In this document: positions 8,727 to 17,178 of the stretch, piece by piece
Position numbering within the stretch: the first letter of the stretch is position 1
Layout: every line of letters begins with the position of its first letter
Assembly (NCBI RefSeq): GCF_013112245.1
Contig: NZ_WVRN01000001.1
Span: 1,864,501-1,928,500 of the forward strand
DNA from: Ruegeria sp. HKCCD4315
GTDB taxonomy: Bacteria; Pseudomonadota; Alphaproteobacteria; Rhodobacterales; Rhodobacteraceae
DNA length: 64,000 nucleotides
Direction: 5' to 3'
Translations under genes and position numbers: made by a program
The notes under the pieces: model-generated
Seen by the model: only the letters and a program-made list of their open reading frames with translations
Database searches by the model: none
Told to the model about the DNA's origin: nothing

Positions 8727-10139
8727 ATGCTCACCAAATTGAGCCTGAGGCTCAGGATTTTTCTGTTCTTCTGTTTGCTGGCGTTGGGGGGAATTGCGAT
8801 CAGCGCAATCGCCCTTTGGATCACCTATGCCCGCGCCGAGAACCCCGAACTTCTGGACGCTTTCATTTTTGCCGAAATCCTGATCACGTTCGGCTTGCTG
8901 GCTCTGATTGCCGGCGTATGGCTGTTGTTTGACGACAATGTTGCCAAGCCAATCGAACGCCTTTCGGCCCAATTGCGCGCACGCGCACATGCCGGGGTCA
9001 GCACGGATCTGGACATGCAAGCGGCGCGTTATCTCGGCGATCTAGCCCCGGCTGCAGCCGGGCTGGCGGAACAGGTGGCGTCAAATGCGATGCGGACTGC
9101 CGAAGCTGTGGCTACAGAAACCGCTCATTTGGCGGCTGAAAAACAACGCCTCACCGCTCTGTTGACGGAAATCCCGGTCGCCATGCTGCTGGCCAGCCCC
9201 AAGCATCAGATCGTGTTGTACGACGGTCAGGCCGCCGAGGTGTTGGCCCAGATCGCACATCCCCGCCTGAATGCGTCACTTTTTGAATACCTCGAAACCA
9301 CGGGCCTCACGGACGCCTATGCCAAACTTTGCAAAACCGGCAAGGACGTTTATTGCACCCTATCCAGTGTGGATGGCCGACAGACCTATTCCGCCCGGAT
9401 GAAACCGCTTGGGGACGCGCCCGGTTATATGTTGGTCTTCGAAGACAGCGCCGCCCAGATTTCCCCGGACGAAGCACGCCCGCTGGTTTACGATTTCGAA
9501 CTTCTCGACACACCGGGCGACGACGCGTTCGAGAATCGCACCTTGTCCGACCTGTGTTTCGTGGTCTTCGATACGGAAACAACCGGGCTGTTGCCGCACA
9601 AAGATGAAATCGTACAGATCGGCGCGGTGCGCGTACTTAACGGCAGGATCGTTCAGGGCGAGCATCTGGACATGCTGGTGGATCCGGGCATTCCGATACC
9701 ACCTGCGTCGACCAAAGTGCACAAGGTCAGTGACCGTATGGTTCAGGGAGCACCCGACATCACCGAGGCCGGACGCGTATTTCACCAATTTGCACGCGAT
9801 GCCGTGATCGTGGCGCATAACGCGCCCTTCGACATGGCGTTCCTGCGTCGTCACGCTCAGCGCATGGAAGTCGAGTGGGATCACCCGATCCTCGACACCG
9901 TTTTGCTGTCTGCCGTTCTGTTCGGAGCCAGCGACACGCATACGCTGGACGCGCTGTGCGAACGGCTGGAAATCACGATCCCCGAGGCGCTGCGCCATAC
10001 GGCGCTCGGCGATGCGGTTGCCACGGCAGAAGCGCTGATCAAGATGTTGCCGATCCTACAGGCGCGTGGTTTTACCACCTTTGGCGAAGTCATAATGGAA
10101 ACCCGAAAACACGGGCGTTTGCTGGAAGACCTGAACTGA
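8727..10139 (+). CDS. Membrane-anchored DnaQ-like 3'-5' exonuclease
   Basis: A 470-residue protein with two N-terminal helices (about 10-32 and 44-68), a HAMP-like linker, a PAS-like region (about 145-250) and a C-terminal DEDDh exonuclease domain (about 275-450). Catalytic motifs are intact: D282-T-E284 in FDTETTG, D369 in AHNAPFDMAFL, and H424/D429 in RHTALGD. The architecture resembles a sensor kinase whose output domain has been replaced by an exonuclease. Such genes are often annotated as DNA polymerase III epsilon subunit, but the membrane anchor and sensor-like part make a replication role unlikely. Clustering with DUF294 and the symporter suggests signalling or RNA/oligonucleotide turnover linked to acetate use; the substrate is unknown. 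Confidence 0.85.
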   Translation: MLTKLSLRLRIFLFFCLLALGGIAISAIALWITYARAENPELLDAFIFAEILITFGLLALIAGVWLLFDDNVAKPIERLSAQLRARAHAGVSTDLDMQAARYLGDLAPAAAGLAEQVASNAMRTAEAVATETAHLAAEKQRLTALLTEIPVAMLLASPKHQIVLYDGQAAEVLAQIAHPRLNASLFEYLETTGLTDAYAKLCKTGKDVYCTLSSVDGRQTYSARMKPLGDAPGYMLVFEDSAAQISPDEARPLVYDFELLDTPGDDAFENRTLSDLCFVVFDTETTGLLPHKDEIVQIGAVRVLNGRIVQGEHLDMLVDPGIPIPPASTKVHKVSDRMVQGAPDITEAGRVFHQFARDAVIVAHNAPFDMAFLRRHAQRMEVEWDHPILDTVLLSAVLFGASDTHTLDALCERLEITIPEALRHTALGDAVATAEALIKMLPILQARGFTTFGEVIMETRKHGRLLEDLN

Positions 10140-10227
10140 CAGTTTAAATTGCAAGCAACAGTCAGCTTTTCATAGACAAACCGAGCCACGCGTGGCACCT
10201 GATGCGCGGCCAAGGAAGACGCGCGTA

Positions 10228-10728
10228 ATGACGGAAAAGACCTTCACACCAACCCCGGATCAAAGTCCTGCCTTTCGCGAGGCATTGGGATGCTTTGGCA
10301 CCGGCGTCACCGTGATCACCACGCAAACCGAAGGTGGACCGCGCGCGATCACCGTGAATTCTTTTGCCTCGGTCTCATTGGACCCGCCACTGGTATTGTG
10401 GTGTCTGGCTAAGGAATCGTTCCGTTTCGACGCTTTCAGCGGCTGCGAACACTATTCGATTCATGTGATGGCACAGGATCAACAAGAGCAGGCGCTGCGA
10501 TTTGCGCGTGACGGTACGGATTTCTCTCATGCAGATTGGACCGAGGACGAGACCGGTCGCCCGCAATTGAACCAATGTCTGGCGCGGTTCGATTGTCGTC
10601 TGCACGCACGGCACGACGCTGGTGATCACCTGATTATTGTCGGTCAAGTGGAACAGGTGATGTACCGCACCGGCAAAGGCTTGATCTTCAAACGCGGCCA
10701 GTTCGGCGGATTTGTCGACCTGATCTAG
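10228..10728 (+). CDS. Flavin reductase family protein
   Basis: A 166-residue FMN-binding split-barrel protein of the flavin reductase-like family: CFGTGVTVITTQ and NSFASVSLDPPLVLWCLA are typical of the flavin-binding core. Such proteins reduce FMN or FAD with NAD(P)H for a partner monooxygenase; no partner is adjacent, so the role is open. The start at the ATG at 10228 is preferred over an in-frame GTG at 10192 because AAGGAAGA lies 8 bases upstream. Its stop overlaps by 4 bases the stop of the convergent DUF6505 gene. Confidence 0.85.
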   Translation: MTEKTFTPTPDQSPAFREALGCFGTGVTVITTQTEGGPRAITVNSFASVSLDPPLVLWCLAKESFRFDAFSGCEHYSIHVMAQDQQEQALRFARDGTDFSHADWTEDETGRPQLNQCLARFDCRLHARHDAGDHLIIVGQVEQVMYRTGKGLIFKRGQFGGFVDLI

Positions 10729-11207
10729 TCATCCAGCGATCCATGCACGGCCAGCGCCTCAAGCTGAGCATCCTGGGGCGTAATGACACGATAGCTTTCG
10801 TGCACGCCCGCCTCACTCAACTCACGGGCCACGGTCAGTAGCGTATTGGCGGCATGGTCTTCGCACAGGTCAGACATGTGATCGACTTCGGATTGTGCGA
10901 CGCCCATTGCCGCCTCGACCGAAGGCGCGCCATAGAATTGCACAAAATGTTCGGCCAAATTGCGCGTGATCTGATCTTTCTCTGCCGGTTCGATCTGCGT
11001 CACCGCTACAAACGTCACACGACCAAAGGTTTCCAGACCCAACCAGCCATTTGCGAAAGCTTGCCGTGCCTTGCCCTCAAGATCGGCGTCGCTCCAGTTC
11101 GAAAACTCGAACCCGCCAGACACACACCACTCCCCGGTTCGCGCCGGAGAATGAAACACGTTCATATCGCTTTCGTCGAAATGGATTGCGCGGGCCAGTT
11201 TCATCAT
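10725..11207 (-). CDS. DUF6505 family protein
   Basis: A 160-residue soluble protein that I match to the uncharacterised DUF6505 family of Rhodobacteraceae, mainly by memory of its context. It has no signal peptide, helix or cysteine pair pattern. The gene overlaps the stop of the upstream ligase-like gene by 4 bases, so it is the last member of an mrp - ligase-like - DUF6505 operon. Proximity to formate dehydrogenase genes suggests an accessory role; no activity is known. Confidence 0.65.
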   Translation of the reverse strand: MMKLARAIHFDESDMNVFHSPARTGEWCVSGGFEFSNWSDADLEGKARQAFANGWLGLETFGRVTFVAVTQIEPAEKDQITRNLAEHFVQFYGAPSVEAAMGVAQSEVDHMSDLCEDHAANTLLTVARELSEAGVHESYRVITPQDAQLEALAVHGSLDD

Positions 11208-11899
11208 CCGTTCTCCAAAACGTCGGTCAGGGGACGCAGGCGTGTATCAGAGCCGTCCCGGATCAGCATTCCAAACCGCTCGTCAGTGCCCAGAAAAACT
11301 CCGCCACCGTCAAGTGGATCACCGACACCACGCAGCAAGCCCATCCATTCGGCATGCAGCGGTGCGTTGCCATCTTCCTGCCAGCGGTTCAGCCAAGTCA
11401 ACGTATGACGCGACCAGCTTTCTACCAACTGGGTTGCGGAAACATCCGCACACCCCTCTTCATAAAGCGCGGTAACATCCGGTGTTGCGCCTGGGGCCTC
11501 GCTGGTTTGCAACAGCGCCAATTCCCATCCAACAATTAGCCAGTCAGGTTCCTGATCGGGCGATGTACTCGACGCAGCAACCCGGAACATCCCGCATTTT
11601 GCACCGTTCACACAAATCAATCCATCCCAGCCCAGATGCACAGCAACCTCTGGCGGAGCCAGAGCGCCTAGCGCATTCTGAAATCCCACAGCACACAGCG
11701 GCAACATCGCCATTGCGTCCTGAAGCGGCACTTCAGGCGCAAAGACGATGGCAACACGCAGGCGGTCGGCCTGAATGTTGTAAACGACGGTTCCCGCATC
11801 GCACCCCAGCGCGGCCATAGCCTGCGCACGGTCGAACGGGTCTTCCCCACCCTGAACCGGGTGACCCGTTAATAAAGGAGGGAAGACCGGAAGGGTCAT
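11204..11899 (-). CDS. Biotin/lipoate protein ligase-like protein (BPL_LplA_LipB, DUF4444 type)
   Basis: A 231-residue cytoplasmic protein related to the biotin/lipoate ligase fold. Recognisable parts are the PLQDAM segment, the LGWDGLICVNGAKCGMFRV core (Lys in NGAKCG where ligases place a catalytic Lys) and the GWELAL strand, followed by a C-terminal DUF4444-like portion. There is no DNA-binding domain. The start overlaps the mrp stop (ATGA) and its stop overlaps the DUF6505 start. A cofactor-attachment role for the FDH system is possible, but no biotinyl or lipoyl acceptor is encoded here. Confidence 0.7.
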   Translation of the reverse strand: MTLPVFPPLLTGHPVQGGEDPFDRAQAMAALGCDAGTVVYNIQADRLRVAIVFAPEVPLQDAMAMLPLCAVGFQNALGALAPPEVAVHLGWDGLICVNGAKCGMFRVAASSTSPDQEPDWLIVGWELALLQTSEAPGATPDVTALYEEGCADVSATQLVESWSRHTLTWLNRWQEDGNAPLHAEWMGLLRGVGDPLDGGGVFLGTDERFGMLIRDGSDTRLRPLTDVLENG

Positions 11900-12957
11900 G
11901 CGAAACCGTTTGAGATCAGGTCGCGTGCGATCTTGCGGAACGACTCGGCCTGCGGACTATCGGGTTTGCTGACCACGATAGGCGCACCTCCGTCAGCGGC
12001 CACGCGGATGTCCAGATGCAGTGGGATTTCACCCAGCAGCGGTACACCCAGCGATTCCGCCTCGGACGCGACACCGCCATGACCAAACACATGTTCTTCG
12101 TGCCCGCAGTTGGAGCAGATATGGGTCGACATGTTTTCGATCATGCCCACGATTGGAGTTTTGAGCTGATTGAACATATCGATCCCCTTGCGGGCGTCGA
12201 TTAAGGCCACGTCCTGCGGGGTTGAAACCACGATGGCACCGTCCACCTGGAACTTCTGGCTCAGCGTCAACTGCACATCCCCGGTGCCGGGCGGAAGGTC
12301 GACGATCAGAACGTCCAACGCGCCCCACTGCACCTGCCCCATCATCTGTTGCAGCGCACCCATCAACATGGGTCCACGCCAGACTACAGCCTGACCTTCG
12401 TTGGTCATCAGCCCCATGGACATCATGGTCACGCCGTGATTGCGCAAAGGCAGGATGGTCTTGCCATCAGGGCTGGCCGGGCGACCGGATACACCCAGCA
12501 TCCGGGGCTGAGAGGGACCGTAGACATCCGCGTCCAGCAGACCTACGCGCCGTCCTTCAGCCGCCAACGCACAGGCGAGGTTAGCCGAGACAGTAGACTT
12601 GCCGACGCCGCCTTTGCCCGAAGCAACGGCAATGATCCTGTCTACACCGGGAACGGCCTGCGGCCCGGTCTGAGACGGTTTGGGTTTCGGTTTCAGATCC
12701 GGCGGCGCTTTATCGGAATGCGCGGTCATCATCGCCGACACATTGGCCACACCGTCAACCATCTGCGCGGCTTTTTCGGCCGTCGCGCGCACGGGCTCCA
12801 TCTTTTCCGCGTGCTTTGGGTCGATCTCAAGCACAAAGCGTACTGTGTCGCCTTCAACGTTCAGCGCACGCACGATGCCCGCGCTCACAATATCCTGCCC
12901 GGATACCGGGTCGGTGATCTTTTTCAGGTTCGCCAGAACCGCGTCACGAACACTCAT
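11896..12957 (-). CDS. mrp: Mrp/ApbC-type Fe-S carrier P-loop ATPase
   Basis: A 353-residue cytosolic scaffold or carrier that delivers Fe-S clusters to apoproteins. It has an N-terminal MIP18/DUF59 domain (1-80), a Pro/Lys linker, and a deviant Walker A GKGGVGKS at 114-121; a CSNC pair in the C-terminal half is the dimer cluster site. It is the first gene of a three-gene operon divergent from the cytochrome c gene at 13090. Beside a formate dehydrogenase with many [4Fe-4S] clusters it may serve that enzyme, though many genomes have only one mrp for general use. Confidence 0.92.
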   Translation of the reverse strand: MSVRDAVLANLKKITDPVSGQDIVSAGIVRALNVEGDTVRFVLEIDPKHAEKMEPVRATAEKAAQMVDGVANVSAMMTAHSDKAPPDLKPKPKPSQTGPQAVPGVDRIIAVASGKGGVGKSTVSANLACALAAEGRRVGLLDADVYGPSQPRMLGVSGRPASPDGKTILPLRNHGVTMMSMGLMTNEGQAVVWRGPMLMGALQQMMGQVQWGALDVLIVDLPPGTGDVQLTLSQKFQVDGAIVVSTPQDVALIDARKGIDMFNQLKTPIVGMIENMSTHICSNCGHEEHVFGHGGVASEAESLGVPLLGEIPLHLDIRVAADGGAPIVVSKPDSPQAESFRKIARDLISNGFA

Positions 12958-13089
12958 GCCTTGTTTCCTTCGATGTGCCCTGCTGACAGGGGCGTGCGCA
13001 TCACCATTGTCTGGTCGCCGCTCATTGCATGTGTCTCCGTCTCTTTCAGTTTATTTGACGCACCGCGCCCTGCCCCGTTAGGCTGAGCC

Positions 13090-13818
13090 ATGCGCTTTGT
13101 CCTCTTGTGCCTGAGCCTGACGTTCTCTGCCACCCCCTCCTTGTCTCAGGAGGCGATTGGCCTTGCGGCCCCGGCCGAGGTGAAAGACTCGGGTCTGTTG
13201 CAACATATTCTTCCTCGCTTCTCTCTCAAGACCGGGATACGCGTTATTGCGGACGATGCGGGTGTTATGGTGCTTAATTCCGCGCCGCCCGGTGATCCTG
13301 TCTTTGCCCGTGAGGGGGTGGTGTATCACCTGAGCATTGAAGACGAAAAGCGTCAGGCCCGATTTCGCGACTGGCTGCTCTCGGATATCGGCAAACGCAC
13401 CGTCGAGAGTTTTACACCTTCTCAGGGAGGAGCCTTCACCGTCAGCTTCGATCTGAATGTCGTTCAGGCAGACGAGGCTGTCGACGGCGACACCGTGCTG
13501 GGCGAAGAACTGTCGATGACCCATTGCGGACGGTGTCATGTGATCGGGCCCAAGAACCGAATGAACGGGCTGGGTTCGACCCCTTCCTTTGCCGTCTTGC
13601 GCGCCATGCCGGATTGGTCCGAACGGTTCGAGGCGTTTTTTGCGCTCAACCCCCACCCCGCATTTACACAGATCGACGGGCTGACGCCGCCTTTTGACCC
13701 CGAGCGCCCCTCTCCGATTCATCCTGTTGAAATGACCTTGGGCGATCTGGACGCAATACTCGCCTTTGTGTCGCGGATGAAAGCCGCAGATTTGGGGGCT
13801 CCGCTGCAGCTTCAATGA
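13090..13818 (+). CDS. Periplasmic cytochrome c with a shortened TupA-like domain
   Basis: A 242-residue exported protein: signal peptide about 1-20, then a domain resembling fragments of the tungstate receptor TupA encoded at 25302, then a mono-heme cytochrome c domain with CGRCH at C146-H150. Residues 33-58 (DSGLLQHILPRFSLKTGIRV) line up with TupA 38-63 (NSGLLEHILPWFEAESGIDV), and 89-109 (QARFRDWLLSDIGKRTVESF) with TupA 240-260 (GQRFIDWLTGPDGQEAIASF). The middle of the receptor, including its SRGDDSGTH ligand motif, and the TTST motif are missing. It is probably an electron carrier of the formate dehydrogenase island; oxyanion binding is doubtful. The stop overlaps the convergent ferredoxin gene by 7 bases. 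Confidence 0.82.
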   Translation: MRFVLLCLSLTFSATPSLSQEAIGLAAPAEVKDSGLLQHILPRFSLKTGIRVIADDAGVMVLNSAPPGDPVFAREGVVYHLSIEDEKRQARFRDWLLSDIGKRTVESFTPSQGGAFTVSFDLNVVQADEAVDGDTVLGEELSMTHCGRCHVIGPKNRMNGLGSTPSFAVLRAMPDWSERFEAFFALNPHPAFTQIDGLTPPFDPERPSPIHPVEMTLGDLDAILAFVSRMKAADLGAPLQLQ

Positions 13819-15764
13819 TCCTTTCTGTCCGAATAATAGTCGTCGGTCGTGACAACCCGCGGCTTGGGCTTTGACTGGAACGGGTTATCCTGCTGTTCGA
13901 ACTGCACTTTCACCCGGCAATTGTCACACATCTGGATCATCCGCGCCTGATCCGAGTTGGCAAACATCGGATGCGTGCCGGAAAGCTTCTCCATGATCCG
14001 CTCGACCGTAGATTTCACCCCAAACAATGCGCCGCATTCGACACAGGCAAAGGGTTCTTCTTCGTTGAGCACCTGTTGAGACAGCGCAGCATCGCTCAGA
14101 TCCAGTTGCGGTACCAGAGTAATCGCGTCTTCTGGGCAGATCGTCTTGCACATTCCGCATTGCAGGCAGGCATCCTGCTGGAAGTTGAGTTGCGGTTTGT
14201 CCGGGTTGTCGATCAAAGCCCCCGACGGGCACAGTGACACACAGCTGAGGCACAGGGTGCAACTGTCGGTGTTCACCGCCACCGCCCCGTAAGGCGCGTT
14301 TTCGGGCAGAGCCAGTGGAGCCTCGGCCTGCGGATTTAGCGCCTGCGCGGCCAATCGTGTGATCTGCCGCCGGTTGCCCAGCGGAAGAACAGGATCGGCC
14401 AGCGGCAGCGGCTCGTCTTGACCATAGAGCATATCAGCCATGACATCCGGATCAGCCTCATCAATTAGCCCAATAACATTTGATCCGGCAATCGCTTGTG
14501 CCAACGCTACCTCACGATCCAGCGCGTCACGTTCCGTCGTGGGTGCAAGCAACACGTCGACCCGGGCAAATCCATGCGCCAAAGCAGCCAACATCTCGGC
14601 GTGACCGAAACCTGATATTACATTTAGTTCCAGCGGGATAACGTCCGAAGGTAAACCGCGACCAAAACGCGCTGCCAGTCGGATCATCTCGGCGCCATGC
14701 GCGTCATGGACAAGCAATCGGGGCGCGACCCCACCCGATCGGCGATAGGTTCGTGCCAGGATGTGCATCCGAGACAGCAGTGCCGACACGGTCGGGTCCT
14801 CGTAGGTAATCGCAGTTGAAGGGCACAAGGCGGCGCATGCGCCACAACCGGCACACACCATCGGGTCGATGCTCACATGTTCACCCGCTGGGGTTATTGC
14901 GCCGGTCGGGCAGACATCCAGACAGTTTGAACAGCCCACCTGTTCCGCCCGTGAATGGGCGCAGAGGGTTTCTTCCAACCGCACGTACAAGGGTTTTTCG
15001 AATGTCCCAACAAGCTGTGCGGCCTCAAAAGCCAAACGTTCGACAGCCACCGCGTCTTTTGGATCAGCGCGCAGATACCCTTCACGCTTGGTCGGGGCCT
15101 GTACAAACGGCGTGCCACCTGCAAGGTCCAGGATAATGTCACATGTGGATTGCGCCCCGTCTTTCGGGTCAGTCCATGCGAAGGCACCGCGCCCACCCGG
15201 TAGAACCTGTTGCAATGCGTCCAGACGAAGTGAAAACCCGCCCAACGCCCCAGACACTGATTTCACCTGCCCACGTATCACGTCAAACGCGCGCGAGATT
15301 GGCTCTGCCTGATCGGTCGCCAGAACGGTCACTGCCAAGGTTCCGGCCAACCTCTCAGCAACATCAAAACTCACAGCGCCAGGACCAATGATGAAACAGG
15401 TTCCCTCGCTTATGACATCCACGCTGGGCGTCACGGGTTGCGGTAACTGCGCCTCAGCCGCCAGCGCCGCCATTTTAGGCGTTGCATCTGCACCCTGATC
15501 GGACCAACCCGCACGGTCGCGCAAATCAAAGAAGCCGGGCATTTCAATATTCAGATCTTCTGCCAGAGACTGGAACACCTCTTGTTCCTGCAGGCAGGCA
15601 ATTGTGGTTGCTCCCTCCTGCATCAGCTCGACCGCGGATTGCAGTTGGGTTGTGCACAGCGCCGTGTGCACATTGGAACAGCTGACGCCACAGGCGCTTT
15701 CGATCCTGTCGGGATCCAAAACCTGAGTTCCAGCGCAATCGCATAGCAGTATTTTGGTGCCCAT
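13812..15764 (-). CDS. Multi-cluster 4Fe-4S ferredoxin-like protein of the FDH island
   Basis: A 650-residue cytoplasmic iron-sulfur protein. Two ferredoxin blocks each hold two CxxCxxCxxxC-type motifs: CSNCLDVCP / CAGCGACAALCP near residues 270-310 and CTLCLSCVSLCP / CLQCGMCKTICP near 495-555. Near the C-terminus CVEC and CDNC pairs suggest a further metal site. The N-terminal LLCDCAGTQ and CGVSCSNVHTALC regions add cysteines. The start at 15764 follows GGAGGG; upstream in-frame starts lack one. The family accompanies DUF3305/DUF3306 and FDH in Rhodobacteraceae and presumably moves electrons or assembles FDH, but its function is not known. Confidence 0.8.
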   Translation of the reverse strand: MGTKILLCDCAGTQVLDPDRIESACGVSCSNVHTALCTTQLQSAVELMQEGATTIACLQEQEVFQSLAEDLNIEMPGFFDLRDRAGWSDQGADATPKMAALAAEAQLPQPVTPSVDVISEGTCFIIGPGAVSFDVAERLAGTLAVTVLATDQAEPISRAFDVIRGQVKSVSGALGGFSLRLDALQQVLPGGRGAFAWTDPKDGAQSTCDIILDLAGGTPFVQAPTKREGYLRADPKDAVAVERLAFEAAQLVGTFEKPLYVRLEETLCAHSRAEQVGCSNCLDVCPTGAITPAGEHVSIDPMVCAGCGACAALCPSTAITYEDPTVSALLSRMHILARTYRRSGGVAPRLLVHDAHGAEMIRLAARFGRGLPSDVIPLELNVISGFGHAEMLAALAHGFARVDVLLAPTTERDALDREVALAQAIAGSNVIGLIDEADPDVMADMLYGQDEPLPLADPVLPLGNRRQITRLAAQALNPQAEAPLALPENAPYGAVAVNTDSCTLCLSCVSLCPSGALIDNPDKPQLNFQQDACLQCGMCKTICPEDAITLVPQLDLSDAALSQQVLNEEEPFACVECGALFGVKSTVERIMEKLSGTHPMFANSDQARMIQMCDNCRVKVQFEQQDNPFQSKPKPRVVTTDDYYSDRKDH

Positions 15765-16027
15765 TTTCCCTCCCGCAGGACGCTCTCCTGATCCCATGAA
15801 GCTTAGGCTGTACGCAGGGCCCGGCAACTTCAACCCCCTGTCGCGAACCGTTTGCCAGCCTGCATTCGGACCTAAAATCTAAGGAAACAAAAGTGTTTTT
15901 GACCTCAATCACGCAGTTGCGACCCAAACCTACGACCAAAGTACTAAAGCGCAGGCTTGGCACAAGCGCGAAATGTGTACCATAGTGTTCATGCAAAGGC
16001 AGGGGAGAGCCTTTCGGGGAGGAGCCA
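15765..16027. promoter_or_regulatory. Divergent promoter region, ferredoxin gene / FDH operon
   Basis: A 263-base gap between divergent genes. TTGGCA at 15957-15962 with CATAGT at 15981-15986 (18-base spacer) is a possible sigma-70-type promoter for the rightward DUF3305-FDH run; this is a weak call. No clear inverted repeat was seen. Confidence 0.35.
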
Positions 16028-16582
16028 GTGGCCAAGGCCGCAAGCCAGATCGAAATGCCGGTTGGCGTCATCGTACGCAAAACGCCCGGGGTCACGCGTT
16101 GGGCCCGTTGGAACTGGCGTGCAGTCGCCGTATTGCCCGGCGCCGGCCCCGCTGATTGGCAGGAATTGCGTCGTGAGGGCGATGCGGTTGAATACCACGC
16201 AGCCACCCTGCCCCTGACACTTTGGGCGGATGAGACCGAAGCCTACATGGTCAATCTGTCAGACGGCCTGCCTTCTCTCTATCTGGTGTTGCGCGACGAA
16301 TTGCAGGGCGACGTTCCGTTGAACGCGGTTCTCATCACTGCCTCACCGTTTGAAGGGCAGGACTATGCGGACACCGGCGAGGAAATTGTCGAGAAAATCC
16401 CCATGACCGAAGGCTTGATTGCCTGGGTGCGGGATTTCACCCTTCAGCATCATAAAGACGAGGTGTTCATCAAGCGTCGGCGGGACAAAAAGCGTACCGA
16501 TCTGGTAGAGGACGGCAAAGGCGACCCACGGATCAGGCAAACCTCGGATGTCTACCGCGCGCCGCGGAGGGTTGTGCAATGA
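16028..16582 (+). CDS. DUF3305 family protein
   Basis: A 184-residue soluble protein of the DUF3305 family, found almost only beside formate dehydrogenase genes. It has a GTG start at 16028 after GGGGAGGAG. The C-terminus is basic (IKRRRDKKRTD) and may touch nucleic acid or an acidic partner. It overlaps the next gene by 4 bases (ATGA), and the pair DUF3305-DUF3306 is conserved as a unit. An accessory or maturation role for FDH is inferred from context only. Confidence 0.8.
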   Translation: MAKAASQIEMPVGVIVRKTPGVTRWARWNWRAVAVLPGAGPADWQELRREGDAVEYHAATLPLTLWADETEAYMVNLSDGLPSLYLVLRDELQGDVPLNAVLITASPFEGQDYADTGEEIVEKIPMTEGLIAWVRDFTLQHHKDEVFIKRRRDKKRTDLVEDGKGDPRIRQTSDVYRAPRRVVQ

Positions 16583-17175
16583 CCCAGGTCCGCGACTTCT
16601 GGTCCCGACGCAAGGCAGCCGTGAAGGCTGAAGCCGAGGCTGAGGTTGTTGCGGCTGAAGAACAGGCGATCGCTGCACAGCACGCTGAACTTGAGGAAAA
16701 AAGCGATGCTGAGCTATTGGCCGAGTTTGATCTGCCGGACCCGGAGACATTGCAGCCCGGAGATGATGTATCGGGTTTTATGGCCAAAGCTGTACCCGAC
16801 CGGCTGCGCCGCCGTGCCTTGCGGCGCTTGTGGCGACTGAACCCCGTTTTGGCCAACGTCGACGGGCTGGTCGACTATGGTGAGGACTACACAGACGCGG
16901 CCTGTGTGATTGAGAACCTCCAAACAGCGTATCAGGTTGGCAAGGGTATGCTGGCCCATGTCGAAGCCCTGGCGGCGGCTGAAGACCCTCCTGAGGATGA
17001 GTTCGCCCTTGAAGATGAGCCTACACCTGATCCGGTGACAAATGCAGAGCCCCCGAGTGATACTCCCCCTGTTCAAGAGGCGGTCCTGGCAGAGACAGAA
17101 GCAGAAACCGAGGTTGAGGACGAAATCGAAATGCCCCCGGCCCCGCGCCGCATGAGATTTGAATTCGAAGGATAA
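16579..17175 (+). CDS. DUF3306 family protein
   Basis: A 198-residue protein with a charged Ala/Glu-rich helix at about 10-45, a conserved middle (LPDPETLQPGDDVSGFM, then RRRALRRLWRLNPVLANVDG with a basic patch) and a highly acidic C-terminal tail (about 140-190) ending in a short basic stretch. The acidic tail could pair with the basic C-terminus of DUF3305 encoded just upstream. It lies 3 bases before the TorD-type chaperone gene. The function is unknown; conserved linkage to formate dehydrogenase is the only clue. Confidence 0.8.
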   Translation: MTQVRDFWSRRKAAVKAEAEAEVVAAEEQAIAAQHAELEEKSDAELLAEFDLPDPETLQPGDDVSGFMAKAVPDRLRRRALRRLWRLNPVLANVDGLVDYGEDYTDAACVIENLQTAYQVGKGMLAHVEALAAAEDPPEDEFALEDEPTPDPVTNAEPPSDTPPVQEAVLAETEAETEVEDEIEMPPAPRRMRFEFEG

Positions 17176-17178
17176 AGA

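Noticed and set aside
15957..15986. Sigma-54 -24/-12 promoter (TTGGCAC...)
   Set aside because: The -24-like TGGCAC is present but there is no TTGC at -12 with the required spacing.
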